In this document: positions 1-10,708 of the stretch, piece after piece
Layout: the number at the start of each line of letters is the position of its first letter
Position numbering within the stretch: position 1 is the first letter of the stretch
DNA from: Portunus trituberculatus
Taxonomy: Eukaryota; Arthropoda; Malacostraca; Decapoda; Portunidae
Length of the DNA stretch: 64,000 nucleotides
Direction: 5' to 3'
Assembly (NCBI RefSeq): GCF_017591435.1
Contig: NC_059296.1
Coordinates: 11,716,938 to 11,780,937 of the forward strand
Translations under genes and position numbers: made by a program
The notes under the pieces: generated by a model
What the model saw: the letters and a program-made list of their open reading frames with translations, nothing else
Told to the model about the DNA's origin: nothing
Databases searched by the model: none

Positions 1-1068
1 TGAGGACGAGACCACTGCGATTTCGTAAGAGAGAGGAAGTGGCTGCTTGAAGAGAGAGTGCACACAGGAGCTTCACTGCCAAGGCCGAGGGCTCACCGCT
101 GCGCCCTCGCCACACAGTAATGGAGAGCGGACATGCAGGGATTTCAAAGCCAAGGTCGAGGGTTGAGGCTGCCAAGTTCCCGTATCAGAGAGGACGAAGA
201 GATTTGGGGAGAATTTATGCAAGAACAACGCCAAACATAGAGATGATGGCGGAGTGTTTCATGGAGTGAGCGGTCTTTCCTTATCCACCACCACCGCCAC
301 CACCTTCGCCAGCGGGACCACCACAGGAGCCTCCGCCTCATGTGTTACGGCCGTTCTTCATCGTTACGCCAACAAGGGGGACGAGCTGGGGCTGTAATCA
401 CCGTCACCTTCGTTTCTGCCACAATCGCGCCACTCAGAACAACCCAGTTTGCTCGTATATCACGGTTATCGCCGCCAAATACCGCCCGTCCTAACACACC
501 GATAGTAAATTCATCACTGCCGCCATGACCATCACCTCCACCACCATCACTACCACCACCTTCATCACCAACATCACAACTACCTTCCCCAACACGATTT
601 CAAGAGTTCAATATTTCGCTATGGTCAAAATTACACAATAGCTAAGTATGTTTCAGTCTCACACACACTTATTCTCGCAGCGTTTCCAATCTGTGGTAAT
701 TCTGAAGCAAGAACACCAATTTCACTCAATAATTAGTCTTCCATATACATAAATTTCTTAGTGGTTGCGTTTACACCACCCTATTCATCCCTGCCTTCTC
801 ACCTTGTTATCGTAGCCAGCCACTGAGACCCACCACACACCCTATTCCTTCACCCACCCTCCCTTTCAACCTCCACTCCTCATCTTTCCCTGTGATCACC
901 CCTGTCAAACCCGCTTCTTTTCCTTACAGCTCAACACATCACTCTGTTTTCCACTACTTCTCTTCTCCTTCCTCCTCTTCCTCTTCCTCCTCGACTTCTA
1001 ACCTTTCTACCTTACCAGTTCTTCCCTGCCTTATCAGTAGTCTACCTAAGTCACTGGTCAATGGGGGC

Positions 1069-1070
<2 letters not shown>
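1..1070. other. non-coding flank, no gene recognised
   Basis: No recognisable gene. ACC-rich short tracts lie near 285-320 and 520-575, and 780-1070 is pyrimidine-rich. A 62-codon frame at 340-528 (+) and a Trp/Arg-rich minus frame at 144-341 come from this biased composition and match no family I know. Confidence 0.6.

Positions 1071-1121
<51 letters not shown>
1071..1121. repeat. (CT)n microsatellite
   Basis: Perfect dinucleotide run of about 25 units. With the (AG)n run at 1344-1399 it forms an inverted pair separated by 222 bp. Confidence 0.98.
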
Positions 1122-1125
<4 letters not shown>

Positions 1126-1164
1126 ACACTTCCGAGAAAACTACACAATATCTTCGCTAATATG

Positions 1165-1210
1165 GCCGGTGGTGGAGGAGGAAGAGGAGGGAGGAGGAGG
1201 AGGAGGAGGT
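1165..1210. repeat. (GGA)n/(GGT)n imperfect trinucleotide tract
   Basis: Purine-rich imperfect GGA/GGT repeat between the CT and AG arrays. It encodes a Gly/Arg-rich artefactual frame. Confidence 0.85.
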
Positions 1211-1228
1211 GTGCTATAAATGACTTAC

Positions 1229-1236
1229 CTCTGATG
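1229..1236 (-). other. candidate 8-nt microexon (splice signals only)
   Basis: On the minus strand a long pyrimidine-rich stretch ends in TTGTACAG at 1237, followed by CATCAGAG and then a strong donor GTAAGTC (1228-1222). Only the splice-like context is seen. Nothing shows transcription, and the adjoining DNA is pyrimidine-biased, so chance is the main alternative. Confidence 0.12.
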
Positions 1237-1341
1237 CTGTACAAGGGACGCAAGAGAGCAAGAGAGTCGAGCGAGAGATAGAAGCAAGTAGTGGGGAAGA
1301 AGTTATATACTCCGGAGAGGAAGTCAAGAAGCCGATAAACC

Positions 1342-1343
<2 letters not shown>

Positions 1344-1399
<56 letters not shown>
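1344..1399. repeat. (AG)n microsatellite
   Basis: Perfect run of 28 units, the inverted partner of the (CT)n at 1071-1121. Confidence 0.98.
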
Positions 1400-1403
<4 letters not shown>

Positions 1404-1657
1404 ATCAAGAAATAGTGCCCCTGGATGAGACGGTTGAGTGAGTTCATGGTTCATCGGCCGTGGTAACAATGTAAGCTACCTGACGTTATAGGAGCGAGTA
1501 AAGAGAAAAGGTTGGAGGAGCAGGGAAGCAGGAAGACTCTGGCCAACACGGAGCTCTATATCCTGCCTGCCTGGGGTTGTATTTTGCTTCTCTCACAATT
1601 AATACGGTTCATACTCGTAGTTTAGAGTACGTACAAGGCAAGGTAGCTAAGGAACGG

Positions 1658-1965
1658 TTATCTAAAGGTCGTCTGTAAGATATAACTGTGTGGATTGTGG
1701 AGTTTACGTGAAATTTATACAGCTGACTTCTGTTTTACTATTGGAGTTTGTCTCTGTGTTCAAAAAGGATCGTCTGTCTAATACTAATGAGTTTATATGT
1801 ATTATGACACACGTATATGTATCATGACACGTAAAATGTTGCATCTGACCAGTACTTGGGGAATTTTTATTTTAATTCTTCGTGTCACAAAGGCCGTCTG
1901 TCAATATGAACTATGACACGTGAAATCTTGTATCTCTGTTCGGTGATTTGTGGTGTTAAAAGAAT
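1658..1965. repeat. degenerate ~100-125 bp tandem repeat, 3 copies
   Basis: The segment AAAGG(T/C)CGTCTGT or a close variant recurs at about 1663, 1764 and 1889. Each is followed by AT-rich DNA, and the later copies carry ATGACACGT-type words (about 1804, 1824, 1913). Old tandem duplication; no coding content. Confidence 0.55.
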
Positions 1966-2015
1966 AAGAAAATCAAAATCAAAATATATGGGAAAAAATG
2001 TTGCTATGAGCGAAA

Positions 2016-2085
2016 TGATGATAGTGATGATGGTGATGATAGTGTTGATGGTGATGATAGTGATGATGGTGATGATAGCGTTGAT
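2016..2085. repeat. GATGAT(A/G)GT minisatellite-like tract
   Basis: GATGATAGT and GATGATGGT words alternate with GTTGATGGT, giving a short higher-order pattern of about 18-33 bp. Its open frames are rich in Met/Ile/Val only because of the repeat. Confidence 0.8.
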
Positions 2086-2217
2086 ATATTGCTTCATGTA
2101 CTGTGGTCGTAAGAACATCAAATTAGCACTGTCTGGAAGGCGGTTCTCGCTTCCTACGACTGCACTCTATATGACGCTAAGGGAGTGAGTTGCGGGAGAG
2201 AAATCATGGAGAGTACT

Positions 2218-2219
<2 letters not shown>

Positions 2220-2259
<40 letters not shown>
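2220..2259. repeat. (CT)n microsatellite
   Basis: Perfect run of 20 units. Confidence 0.98.
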
Positions 2260-2260
<1 letters not shown>

Positions 2261-2367
2261 AACGGTAGTACCCATTCTTCATGTATTTTTAGCACAGTAG
2301 CCGAGTCCACCCCGCCTCGGCTCTATTTCCTCCCGCCATGAAGGGAAACCACGAGGAGCAGTGCCCG

Positions 2368-2400
2368 GGTGGTGGTGGTGGTGGCGGTGGTGGTGGTGGT
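2368..2400. repeat. (GGT)n microsatellite
   Basis: About 11 GGT units with one GGC variant, 12 bp upstream of an (AC)n array. Confidence 0.9.
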
Positions 2401-2411
2401 GAGGGTAAGGA

Positions 2412-2412
<1 letters not shown>

Positions 2413-2473
<61 letters not shown>
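2413..2473. repeat. (AC)n microsatellite
   Basis: Perfect run of about 30 units. Confidence 0.98.
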
Positions 2474-2476
<3 letters not shown>

Positions 2477-2512
2477 TGCAAGAATGAAAGCACATAATCA
2501 CAATCTTGCTCT

Positions 2513-2617
<105 letters not shown>

Positions 2618-2699
2618 ATACTGCCCAGTGGTGCCTTCATTATTGCCATTAATGCCCATAGTGATGTCTCTGTAAGTGGTTTTACTGATGATGATAAAG

Positions 2700-2776
2700 A
2701 TAACAATAATAACAATAATAATAATAATAACAACAATAATAATAATAACAACAACAATAATAATAATAATAACAAC

Positions 2777-2812
<36 letters not shown>
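2700..2812. repeat. (AAT)n/(AAC)n mixed trinucleotide tract
   Basis: AAT and AAC units interleave, ending in about ten pure AAT units. It gives Leu, Tyr and Cys strings on the minus strand. Confidence 0.95.
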
Positions 2813-2831
2813 GAATTAATGAACAAGGAAA

Positions 2832-2885
2832 TGGAGGAGGAAGAGGAGGAGGAAGAAGAGGAAGAAGAGGAGGAGGAGGAGGAAA
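2832..2885. repeat. (GAG)n/(GAA)n polypurine tract
   Basis: Mixed GAG/GAA units, apparent poly-Glu frame. Confidence 0.9.
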
Positions 2886-2938
2886 TAAAGGGGCACAAGA
2901 CGGCTTCATGTTTAATGACCCATGACGACCAGGCTACT

Positions 2939-2939
<1 letters not shown>

Positions 2940-2972
<33 letters not shown>
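2940..2972. repeat. (CT)n microsatellite
   Basis: Perfect run of about 16 units. Confidence 0.97.
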
Positions 2973-3235
2973 TGACAGTACTTTCTACCATAACGCTTTC
3001 ACACTTCCTTTTGACTCACATTCATTAAACATTCACACCTCCTTTGCCTTCACCTTTGTATTTCCTTATATGTCTCCCTCCCCTCTATTCTATTTCTCCT
3101 TCTTCCCTCCTTCTCCTCCCTTGTCTCTCCTCATTATCATTCTCCTCTCCGTCTCTCCCCAACCATGTTTTAATGTTTTTCTCTCAAAGTTTACACCAAC
3201 ACACTAAATTCGCAACCGGCTGATCGTCACACGAG

Positions 3236-3238
<3 letters not shown>

Positions 3239-3284
<46 letters not shown>
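3239..3284. repeat. (AC)n microsatellite
   Basis: Perfect run of 23 units. A short (GTAT)n tract follows at about 3326-3345. Confidence 0.98.
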
Positions 3285-3289
<5 letters not shown>

Positions 3290-3346
3290 GATGGCTGGCA
3301 TTTCCTTATGTCGAGTGCATGTATGTGCGTATGTATGTATGTATGT

Positions 3347-4005
3347 TCGAGTTTTAATATTTTTCCTTCTCTTGTCTCACTATTTTCTATCTTTACATAC
3401 TGGTTTAGGTCTCACATCTTATTGTGTACCCTGTCTTTACATGTCCTATTCTCTATCCTTATTATATTTCTGTTTCTCTTTCTCTCGCTTCTTCTAACTT
3501 ATCTATCGTAAAGTTCGGTGAATTCCCTTCGTCTAAGAAAAAAAATCTAAATTCGCTTGATCTTGACCTTTTCTTCTTCCTCTTCACCCTTCTTCTCTTT
3601 GAAATGATTATGAGAAAGATACTCGTGTTTATTTTTGTCAGGTTTTTTTTTTTCTTCTCTCCGTCTCTCGCTGTCTCTCCCTCATTCCCTCGATAGCCTG
3701 ACACTTTTTCCTGACTGTCTCCTGAACATCAGAGACACCGACACAAATACAAGCTCACTTTTATCTGATTCTTTGGTGCTCCTTGGCTTTTGTGGAGTGT
3801 TTATCCTGCTCTTTGATGCTCCAAGTCCCTCCCAGTGTTTGTCTTCATTGCTATAGAGGAAAAGCTGTATGTTGTTAGGATAGCTTAGTTTAGGAAAGGT
3901 TAGGTTAAGTTAGGTTAGGATGAGAAAAGTGAGGTTTAAATTAGGTGTGCAAAACAATACAATCTTCACTAATAAAAATAAATGAAAAGATGGTAGAGAG
4001 ATGGT
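3347..4005. other. pyrimidine-rich non-coding DNA with TTAGG-like words
   Basis: CTT-rich, T-rich DNA without a recognisable gene. From about 3875 to 3944 the words TTAGG and GTTAGGTTA recur at least seven times in imperfect order, resembling a decayed interstitial telomere-type tract. Confidence 0.6.
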
Positions 4006-4006
4006 G

Positions 4007-4028
4007 TTTTTTTTTTTTTTTTTTTTTT
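4007..4028. repeat. poly(T) tract
   Basis: Uninterrupted run of 22 T. Confidence 0.95.
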
Positions 4029-4225
4029 GTCCCTCTTCTCAATAACTTCTCTTCCCTCCACCTAACACACTCCTCTCTCTTCTCTACTTCTACCTCTTCC
4101 TCCTTTTCCTACACAGCGAGCCTTTAATTCACATGGAAACACCTGCAAAACTTTACATCCGGCACGAGATATTTTTATTCTTGCATAGTAATAAAGGCAT
4201 TCAAACTATCACTGGGGGGCAAGGG

Positions 4226-4254
4226 ATGGCAAGGCAAGGCAAGGCAAGGCAAGC
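4226..4254. repeat. (GGCAA)n microsatellite
   Basis: About five GGCAA units, followed by a short CCA tract at 4296-4314. Confidence 0.9.
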
Positions 4255-4477
4255 GACGCTAAGGTATTCGCCACACAAGAAGTGAAAGTTGCAGCCACCA
4301 CCACCACCACCACCATCGCACTGCTCACTCACCCGCCACACCTCGGGGAAGGGAGGGGACGGGAAGGGAGGGAGGAGGTTAGCAGGGCAGCTGTGTCTGG
4401 TTCATCTGTGCGTCCGTGTATCTGTTTGTCCTGTCTTTCTGTGTCTCTGCCTCTGTGTGTTGGTGTTTGTGTTTGTC

Positions 4478-4480
<3 letters not shown>

Positions 4481-4535
<55 letters not shown>
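4481..4535. repeat. (TC)n microsatellite
   Basis: Perfect run of about 27 units. Confidence 0.98.
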
Positions 4536-4538
<3 letters not shown>

Positions 4539-4599
4539 CTTGTGTGTTGATGAGTCTGTTTATGATGTATTTTCTTCTTTCTCTCCTTTGTTTATGCAT

Positions 4600-4605
<6 letters not shown>

Positions 4606-4667
<62 letters not shown>
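4606..4667. repeat. (GT)n microsatellite
   Basis: Perfect run of 31 units. Confidence 0.98.
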
Positions 4668-4670
<3 letters not shown>

Positions 4671-4778
4671 ATTTGTTTCTTCATTTTCTCGCCTTTTCTA
4701 TATTTTTGTGTTTTGGTGAATCTATTGTCCCGTTTCTGTCTATATCTGTATTTGTGTGCTAGAATATCTGCTTGTCCC

Positions 4779-4779
<1 letters not shown>

Positions 4780-4828
<49 letters not shown>
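4780..4828. repeat. (CT)n microsatellite
   Basis: Perfect run of about 24 units. Confidence 0.98.
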
Positions 4829-4832
<4 letters not shown>

Positions 4833-4869
4833 GTGTTTCTATTCCTGCGTCTGTCGTGAAGTGGGTTAG

Positions 4870-5825
4870 TGATTATGGGTCATGGGTTGCGCCTGTGAAT
4901 CCTCTTAGATCACAAGCACTGGGCGGGAAATATTGTGCTCCCTCTGGTCAGACAATCCTCCTTGGTGAAGTGTTCGGCCGTTTATTTTGAACCTATCACC
5001 GCGTTTGTGTCATGGAATGGATTTGTGATTAGTGTTCATGAGTGTGCGTCTGTGAATCCCCTTGCATCACACGCCCTGCTGGGGAAACATGTATTCAGGT
5101 CAGCAGCTTTGTTCTCATACACCGATGTTTTGTTGGTTTCGTACGAGTGCATTATCAGATTGTTTTGTTTAAGCTTACTGTGTTATGTCATTGAGGTTTT
5201 TTTTCTTTTTTAGCGATTTTACTGCTATTATCATTCATACACCGAAGTCTTGTTAGTTTGGTGGGAATGGCCTCGTGGATTGTTTCGTTAAAGTTTGTGC
5301 TGCGAAATTAAGTTTTATTTTGATTTTTACTGCTATTGTCATCTTTTCGTAGCATTCTTACTTGTATAAAGATAGAGTATGCTTGGACAGATGGCGTAAA
5401 GAGAGGATAAAAGTTTAGTGCATTAATATTTTCTTGGACACGGAAGTACTTTGTATCTCATAGTACAAAAATAGGCCTGTGAAAAGCTGAAAAGGATTAT
5501 GGGAAAAAAAATCTCAAGCCACCGATGAGAGGCAAAATCTGTCGTTGTCAAAATATATTCGCTCTGATCAACAATGTAAATTTATATTTGTTAGAACTTG
5601 ACTTGGTATTCTTTTTTTTATATACGTCAATGTTCTTACACCGCAGGCATGGACAGAAAAAAAAATGTGTTCAGGGCAGAATATATGTCATGATCACCTG
5701 CTGCCTCATTTGTTAGGTTGGAAATTGAATGATTATCGTCACAGTGATTGCGGCTAGTGCGTACATGCCTGTGAATCATGTTACATCGCACGCACTGGAG
5801 GGGAGCAATGTGTTCTCAAGCAAAA
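4870..5825. repeat. diverged low-copy repeat segment, three copies
   Basis: The pattern 'CCTGTGAATC..CTT..ATCAC' followed by a G-rich stretch and 'TGT-CTC' recurs at about 4893-4945, 5050-5100 and 5768-5815. A second word, TCATACACCGA(T/A)GT(T/C)TTGTT, occurs at about 5117 and 5233. This suggests old segmental or tandem duplication. No gene is recognised; frames at 4772-4990 and 4935-5213 are not conserved between copies. Confidence 0.5.
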
Positions 5826-6205
5826 AATGAAAAAAAAAGGCTCACCATAATAAACTATTGCACGACGAGTTCTGTGACAAATTATTGCATCACATTTACT
5901 GTAATGACTTGAGGTTAGAAATATTAAAAGACATAGATAAATGAATAAACAAACTAACCACCAAGGACAAAATAGATATTAGAGGACCTTTTTGCCTCAC
6001 TCCTATAATCACACCATCAGATAACGCGGCAAAATTAGACAAAAACACGAAAACGACTGATAGAAGACAGCGGCTTAGGAAATAATGAGACTCCACACGA
6101 ATATCTCAAAGGAAAATCTTAAAAGGATTATATACATGCACGCCAACAAGACCAATGCATTAATACACGTTGTCTTCATATCCTGCTGAGCCAGTTCATA
6201 GGAAG
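5826..6205. other. AT-rich non-coding stretch
   Basis: No repeat of note and no gene recognised. A 66-codon minus frame at 5896-6096 has no features that I can assign. Confidence 0.6.
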
Positions 6206-6207
6206 AG

Positions 6208-6314
6208 GTGGAGGAGGAGGAGGAGGAGGAGGGGGAGGAGGAGGAGGAGGAGGAGGAGGAGGAGGAGGAGGAGGAGGAGGAGGAGGAGGAGAAAGAAGAA
6301 GAAGAGGAGGAGGT
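6208..6314. repeat. (GGA)n microsatellite
   Basis: About 30 GGA units, grading into GAA/GAG. It produces Arg-rich and Leu-rich artefactual frames. Confidence 0.96.
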
Positions 6315-6690
6315 TTGGCAGATGGCTTATGACTAAAGAAAAAGAGAGAGAGGTGGAGAGGAAAGGATTAAGAGCAAGATAGATATGAGATAAAAATATG
6401 AGAAAATGGCATGGGTAAGGAAAATGAGAAATAAAGAGAGAAGATAACAAATGTAAGGAAGATAAGAAATAAAGAAGGAGCAAGAGATCATGGATAAGAA
6501 AGGCAAGACATAAAGGAGAAAGATAACAAGAATAAGAATGATAAGAGATAAAGGAAAGGAAAAATGAGAAGGATAAGGAAGATAAGAAATAAAGAGAGGG
6601 GAAGGGATCGAAGGTAATGAAGAGACACAGAAAAAGGATAAGGAAGAGATAAAGAAAGAGTGAAGAAGGTATAAGATAATAGATAAGGAA
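6315..6690. repeat. polypurine low-complexity tract
   Basis: Almost pyrimidine-free DNA in which words such as GATAAGAAATAAAG recur (about 6380-6660) with irregular 45-70 bp spacing. Probably a decayed purine minisatellite. Confidence 0.7.
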
Positions 6691-6851
6691 TTAGTTCATA
6701 GCTGTTGAGGGAACTACAGGCACCACCACCAACAGCGTAAAATCATCACCGCCCCACCAGTCATCACCACAACAATCACTGAGTCCACCAGAGAAACGAA
6801 AAAAAATAAATAAATAACTATAAACATGCACACTTCAAAACCCTCCCCTCT

Positions 6852-6852
<1 letters not shown>

Positions 6853-6934
<82 letters not shown>
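6853..6934. repeat. (AC)n microsatellite
   Basis: Perfect run of 41 units. Confidence 0.98.
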
Positions 6935-6936
<2 letters not shown>

Positions 6937-6986
6937 AATTCACTTAATAAACCAGATCCGCGCACATTCATTAATATTCTGGACTG

Positions 6987-7150
6987 GAAGAAGAAGAAGA
7001 AGAAGAAGAAGAAGAAGAGGAGGAGGAGGAGGAGGAAGAAGAAGGAAAGAGACGAAAACAAATCTATTGGTACATATGATTGGGAGAAGAAGAAGAAGAA
7101 CAAGAAGAAGAAGAAGAAGAAGAAGAAGAAGAAGAAAAGAAAGAAAAAAA
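6987..7150. repeat. (GAA)n/(GGA)n polypurine block
   Basis: Two GAA-rich runs (about 6987-7055 and 7086-7150) flank a short unique segment. Lys- and Phe/Leu-rich frames here are artefacts. Confidence 0.9.
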
Positions 7151-7241
7151 AAAATCGCAGAAATCTCAAAGTGGCTCCACACAATCCATTATTAAGATAC
7201 TACACTTTTAATGGAGAGAATCTAGCCCTCCACTCAGAACA

Positions 7242-7247
<6 letters not shown>

Positions 7248-7309
<62 letters not shown>

Positions 7310-7313
7310 AAGA
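7248..7313. repeat. (GA)n microsatellite, interrupted
   Basis: About 33 units with two AAAG interruptions near the 3' end. Confidence 0.97.
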
Positions 7314-7464
7314 GAATTATTGCACCCTTTGACTAAACGAGACCAGGACACAGAAGAAAAATTAGGGTAGACTAAAGGAATTAAATCAGTCAGACTCATG
7401 TCCACTCTTGCCAGACACGACTGGACAACTTGCCTTATCTCTCGGCGAGGGACTGGCAGGGGCC

Positions 7465-7651
7465 GTATCCTCAAATGTCTCAGCGTCTTATCTTCACTGC
7501 TCTTAACACGCTCTAGTGGAGGTTACTGGAGCTAGCAAGTATGTTTTCATGATTTTGGTGATAAGGATTCATCATCATCTATTGGAAAAACCACCATTGA
7601 GGACACGAAGAATCATCTCAATGTGATTTAAAGTGTGGGTCAAAAATGGTA
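7465..7651 (+). mobile_element. copy 1 of ~190-bp inverted-end repeat family
   Basis: Starts GTATCCTCAAATGTCTCAGC and ends in TTTAAAGTGTGGGTCAAAA, so the ends are loosely inverted. The interior shares the words TGTTTTCATGATT and TTGGAAAAACCACC..TTGAG.ACACGA with the minus-strand copy at 46721-46890. No coding capacity, so it would be non-autonomous. I recall related ends (GTATTTTCAAACGCTTC) as common in crab DNA, which I could not check. Superfamily unassigned. Confidence 0.55.
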
Positions 7652-8713
7652 ATCCCTTTGTCACTGTGATCGTTGTGTCTTATTCTTTCATTCTTTTAGG
7701 CATTATAAAGACTGTTTGCTATGAGACGCAGGAGAGAGAAGAGAGAAAAGCAGGAAGTTGATTTTGTCTTTTTATAAGTTCGCGGCAGAAATATTTTTAA
7801 CGAGATCATGGCGTTAAATTGGTGTTTAAAATGTCTTACAAGGACAAAATAAAGTGAAAAAATCTGTGACACGAGCAATGAAAGATTCAGGGAAGGACGA
7901 GGAATGAGAAATATTTGTATGCAGCAAAGATTATGAGCTTCCTTTGTGCTGTATTGTAATTATCGTTATCAAGACTATCGGTTCTATACACCGGGTAATA
8001 ATGCGTAGTAATTACATGTGTGGAATTGAAATAAGTGATGTGACAATATTACAGTACAAATAGTATTCAAAGATTTGATTTGTACTATTATAAAATGTTA
8101 GTTATCATTTCATTCTTATTATTTACTCAGCTGCCTTCTCTATTCCTCTTTCCCCTTTGACCTTCCTTCTCTGTCATTTTACACTCACTGCGCTATCTTT
8201 TCTTTTCCTCTTTCCTACTTGGCCTCCGTTCTCGCTTATTTTAACCTCCCTCCCTCATCCCTTCCTCATCTCTGCCTGACTTCGCCCCTATTAGCATTCA
8301 CACCCGCCTCATCTTCTCCACGCCCCACGAACGCTAATACAAAGGCAAAACATCCCAAAGATAATTTTCAGATGTGTTTACGGTTTCGGTGTCTCACAAA
8401 ATATACTTGTGTTTATTTCTCGCTGCTTCTGTGCACACATACACACTTCGCTTATTAAATGAGTGTTTGGTGATACAAAGCAGGATGGGGAAACGTGTGG
8501 AAGCTGTGTAGATAGCAGAGGCATCAAGCTAAATACACACAGCAAAAAAAAAAAAGAAAGTAAAAATATAGCAGCGTTTTCACATCAGACACGAGAGAAA
8601 AGACAGGAGGGAGCTCAATGATAACAAATGAATGACCTTCACACGCCATTACTGCTTTGTATGTTGTATTTTGGCTGCATTGCTTCCGTCACTCTTGAAT
8701 AAACAACACGTGT

Positions 8714-8717
<4 letters not shown>
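7652..8717. other. non-coding stretch, no repeat array
   Basis: AT-rich, with a pyrimidine-rich segment at 8110-8330. An AT-rich 60-codon minus frame (7696-7878) and a 79-codon plus frame (8219-8458) are not recognised. Nothing else seen. Confidence 0.6.

Positions 8718-8780
<63 letters not shown>
8718..8780. repeat. (AG)n microsatellite
   Basis: Perfect run of about 31 units. Confidence 0.98.
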
Positions 8781-8782
<2 letters not shown>

Positions 8783-8949
8783 TGCCACATCGTAACGTTA
8801 CACTAAAAAATAATTCAGAGCAAAATGCAGCGATGACGTCAGGACAGAAAGAATACAATCTCACATTAAACGCTAAAGTAAATTATTGTTGATGTGACGT
8901 TACACGCTGGGAGCAGGCTGGGCAGGTCACGTGGGCGAACAAGGGGTAC

Positions 8950-8988
8950 GGTAGGCAGGCAGGCAGGCAAGCAGGCAGGCAGGGAGGC
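8950..8988. repeat. (GGCA)n microsatellite
   Basis: About nine GGCA units with AGCA and GGGA variants. Confidence 0.93.
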
Positions 8989-9251
8989 GTGTGTAGTATA
9001 AGAAAGAGTTCATCCCTCAGACTCCAAATATAACAGTAACCTTCGTAGGATTATAAATACTACCCCACAAAGCCTCAAATGTATAGGGAATCCAATCCTT
9101 TATATGGCCCTTAGGGTGAGTCAGACCGTGTGTGTATAAGGAAGGCGCAGGATTCAAGTCAGTCGAACCGTTTATGTATTCAAGGCGAGGGGGATGTGTT
9201 GTAACAGTAGCAGGAGGTGGCATGCATTAATTCCTTCTTAGTGTCAGTAGC

Positions 9252-9254
<3 letters not shown>
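8989..9254. other. unique non-coding DNA
   Basis: No gene or repeat recognised. Confidence 0.5.

Positions 9255-9299
<45 letters not shown>
9255..9299. repeat. (TC)n microsatellite
   Basis: Perfect run of about 22 units. Confidence 0.98.
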
Positions 9300-9300
<1 letters not shown>

Positions 9301-9561
9301 GGTGGTCATAATGGTGTTGACTCAGGCGGGGTTTTACTGTCGTGTGGTCCAAAGGTTCCCAAAGAGGAGGAGCGGCGTTCAAAGGAGCACCTGTTGGCTT
9401 ATTCTGTTTTCCTTGGCGCCTCACGACCTCCCTTAATCTGCGAGGTGAGCGACGTGGGGTTTCTCTCGCCCATCACGCCTTGGGGATGCAAACACTGCAC
9501 GGGTGATCGCGCCGCCTGACGGAGACAAAGTGCTTAACACTGTGCGGAGCTGACTGGACGC

Positions 9562-9584
9562 TGTGTGTGTGTGTGTGTGTGTGT
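9562..9584. repeat. (TG)n microsatellite
   Basis: About 11 units. Confidence 0.93.
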
Positions 9585-10183
9585 ATGGCTAAGTCCTTGT
9601 GGCAAATAATGGAAGTATTTACGAATTTTCTTTCTCTTTTTCTTTTTTTCCTAAAGATGGATTTACACCGGCACCTCAGTAGACCTTTTTTATTACAGTT
9701 TTTGTTGTCCTTTGTCGGATTTCCCTCTTACATAAGAAAAAATATGGAGTCTATACTTTTTTTTTTCTGTCTGTGAGGTTGTGTATTTTGTAGGGAAGAG
9801 AAATTGTGACATACGCATCTGATGGTGAACGTTAATCTTATAAAATCATCATCTTTTTTCTTATGCAATTTGTTCTTCGTCCATGTTGTTAGTGATTGCT
9901 TGTCTCAGTCATGCAGTATTGTTATTGATATATTGTTCATCCATTACAATAGTTTTTACTAGTTTTCTTTCAATAATTATCAGTGTTCCTCACTTCTAAT
10001 ATTCGCACATGTTTTTCTTTCTCGTGCACAAGAAAGGTCAACAGGCAACACGACATTCACAAAGCTCAAAGAATATTATTAAAGTGTGAAATTTTGATAT
10101 GATAGGAAAGAAAATAAAATAAAATACAGCCGCTTTTATCCACACACGTAGACTTATTACCTCATTAACTTTTATAACCAAGC

Positions 10184-10185
<2 letters not shown>
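9585..10185. other. AT-rich non-coding stretch
   Basis: T-rich DNA. No gene, tandem repeat or transposon end recognised. Confidence 0.6.

Positions 10186-10245
<60 letters not shown>
10186..10245. repeat. (AC)n microsatellite
   Basis: Perfect run of 30 units. An imperfect CCA/CAT tract follows at about 10290-10352. Confidence 0.98.
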
Positions 10246-10247
<2 letters not shown>

Positions 10248-10489
10248 CAGGTGATACAATAAGCACCACATTTGATCACCATCTCTGCTACCACCTCCAC
10301 CATCATCACCACCACAATACATCCAACACCACCACCACCACCACCACCACACCCAGATCTGCAATTCCTGCCCCCTCCCTTCACGCCCTCACGCCCTTGG
10401 GTCCCTATTGGTGGTGACGCGTGGGTGTGGGCGGGCTGACGTCACCCTCGAGTCGTAACCTACACCCGACAGAGTAACTTACGGTACCA

Positions 10490-10491
<2 letters not shown>

Positions 10492-10548
<57 letters not shown>
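10492..10548. repeat. (CT)n microsatellite
   Basis: Perfect run of about 28 units, 32 bp before a (TG)n array. Confidence 0.98.
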
Positions 10549-10549
<1 letters not shown>

Positions 10550-10576
10550 AAGTGTATATGTTGTCAAGAGCACTCG

Positions 10577-10580
<4 letters not shown>

Positions 10581-10640
<60 letters not shown>
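10581..10640. repeat. (TG)n microsatellite
   Basis: Perfect run of 30 units. Confidence 0.98.
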
Positions 10641-10641
<1 letters not shown>

Positions 10642-10708
10642 TAACATAGGCTAGCAGGCTGGTTAGCTGGGTCTATATGTTAAGAGTAATGGTTTTGAGA
10701 AATACAAA

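Noticed and set aside
892..1469. Ser/Leu-rich and Arg/Glu-rich proteins on both strands
   Set aside because: They span (CT)n, (GGA)n and (AG)n arrays.
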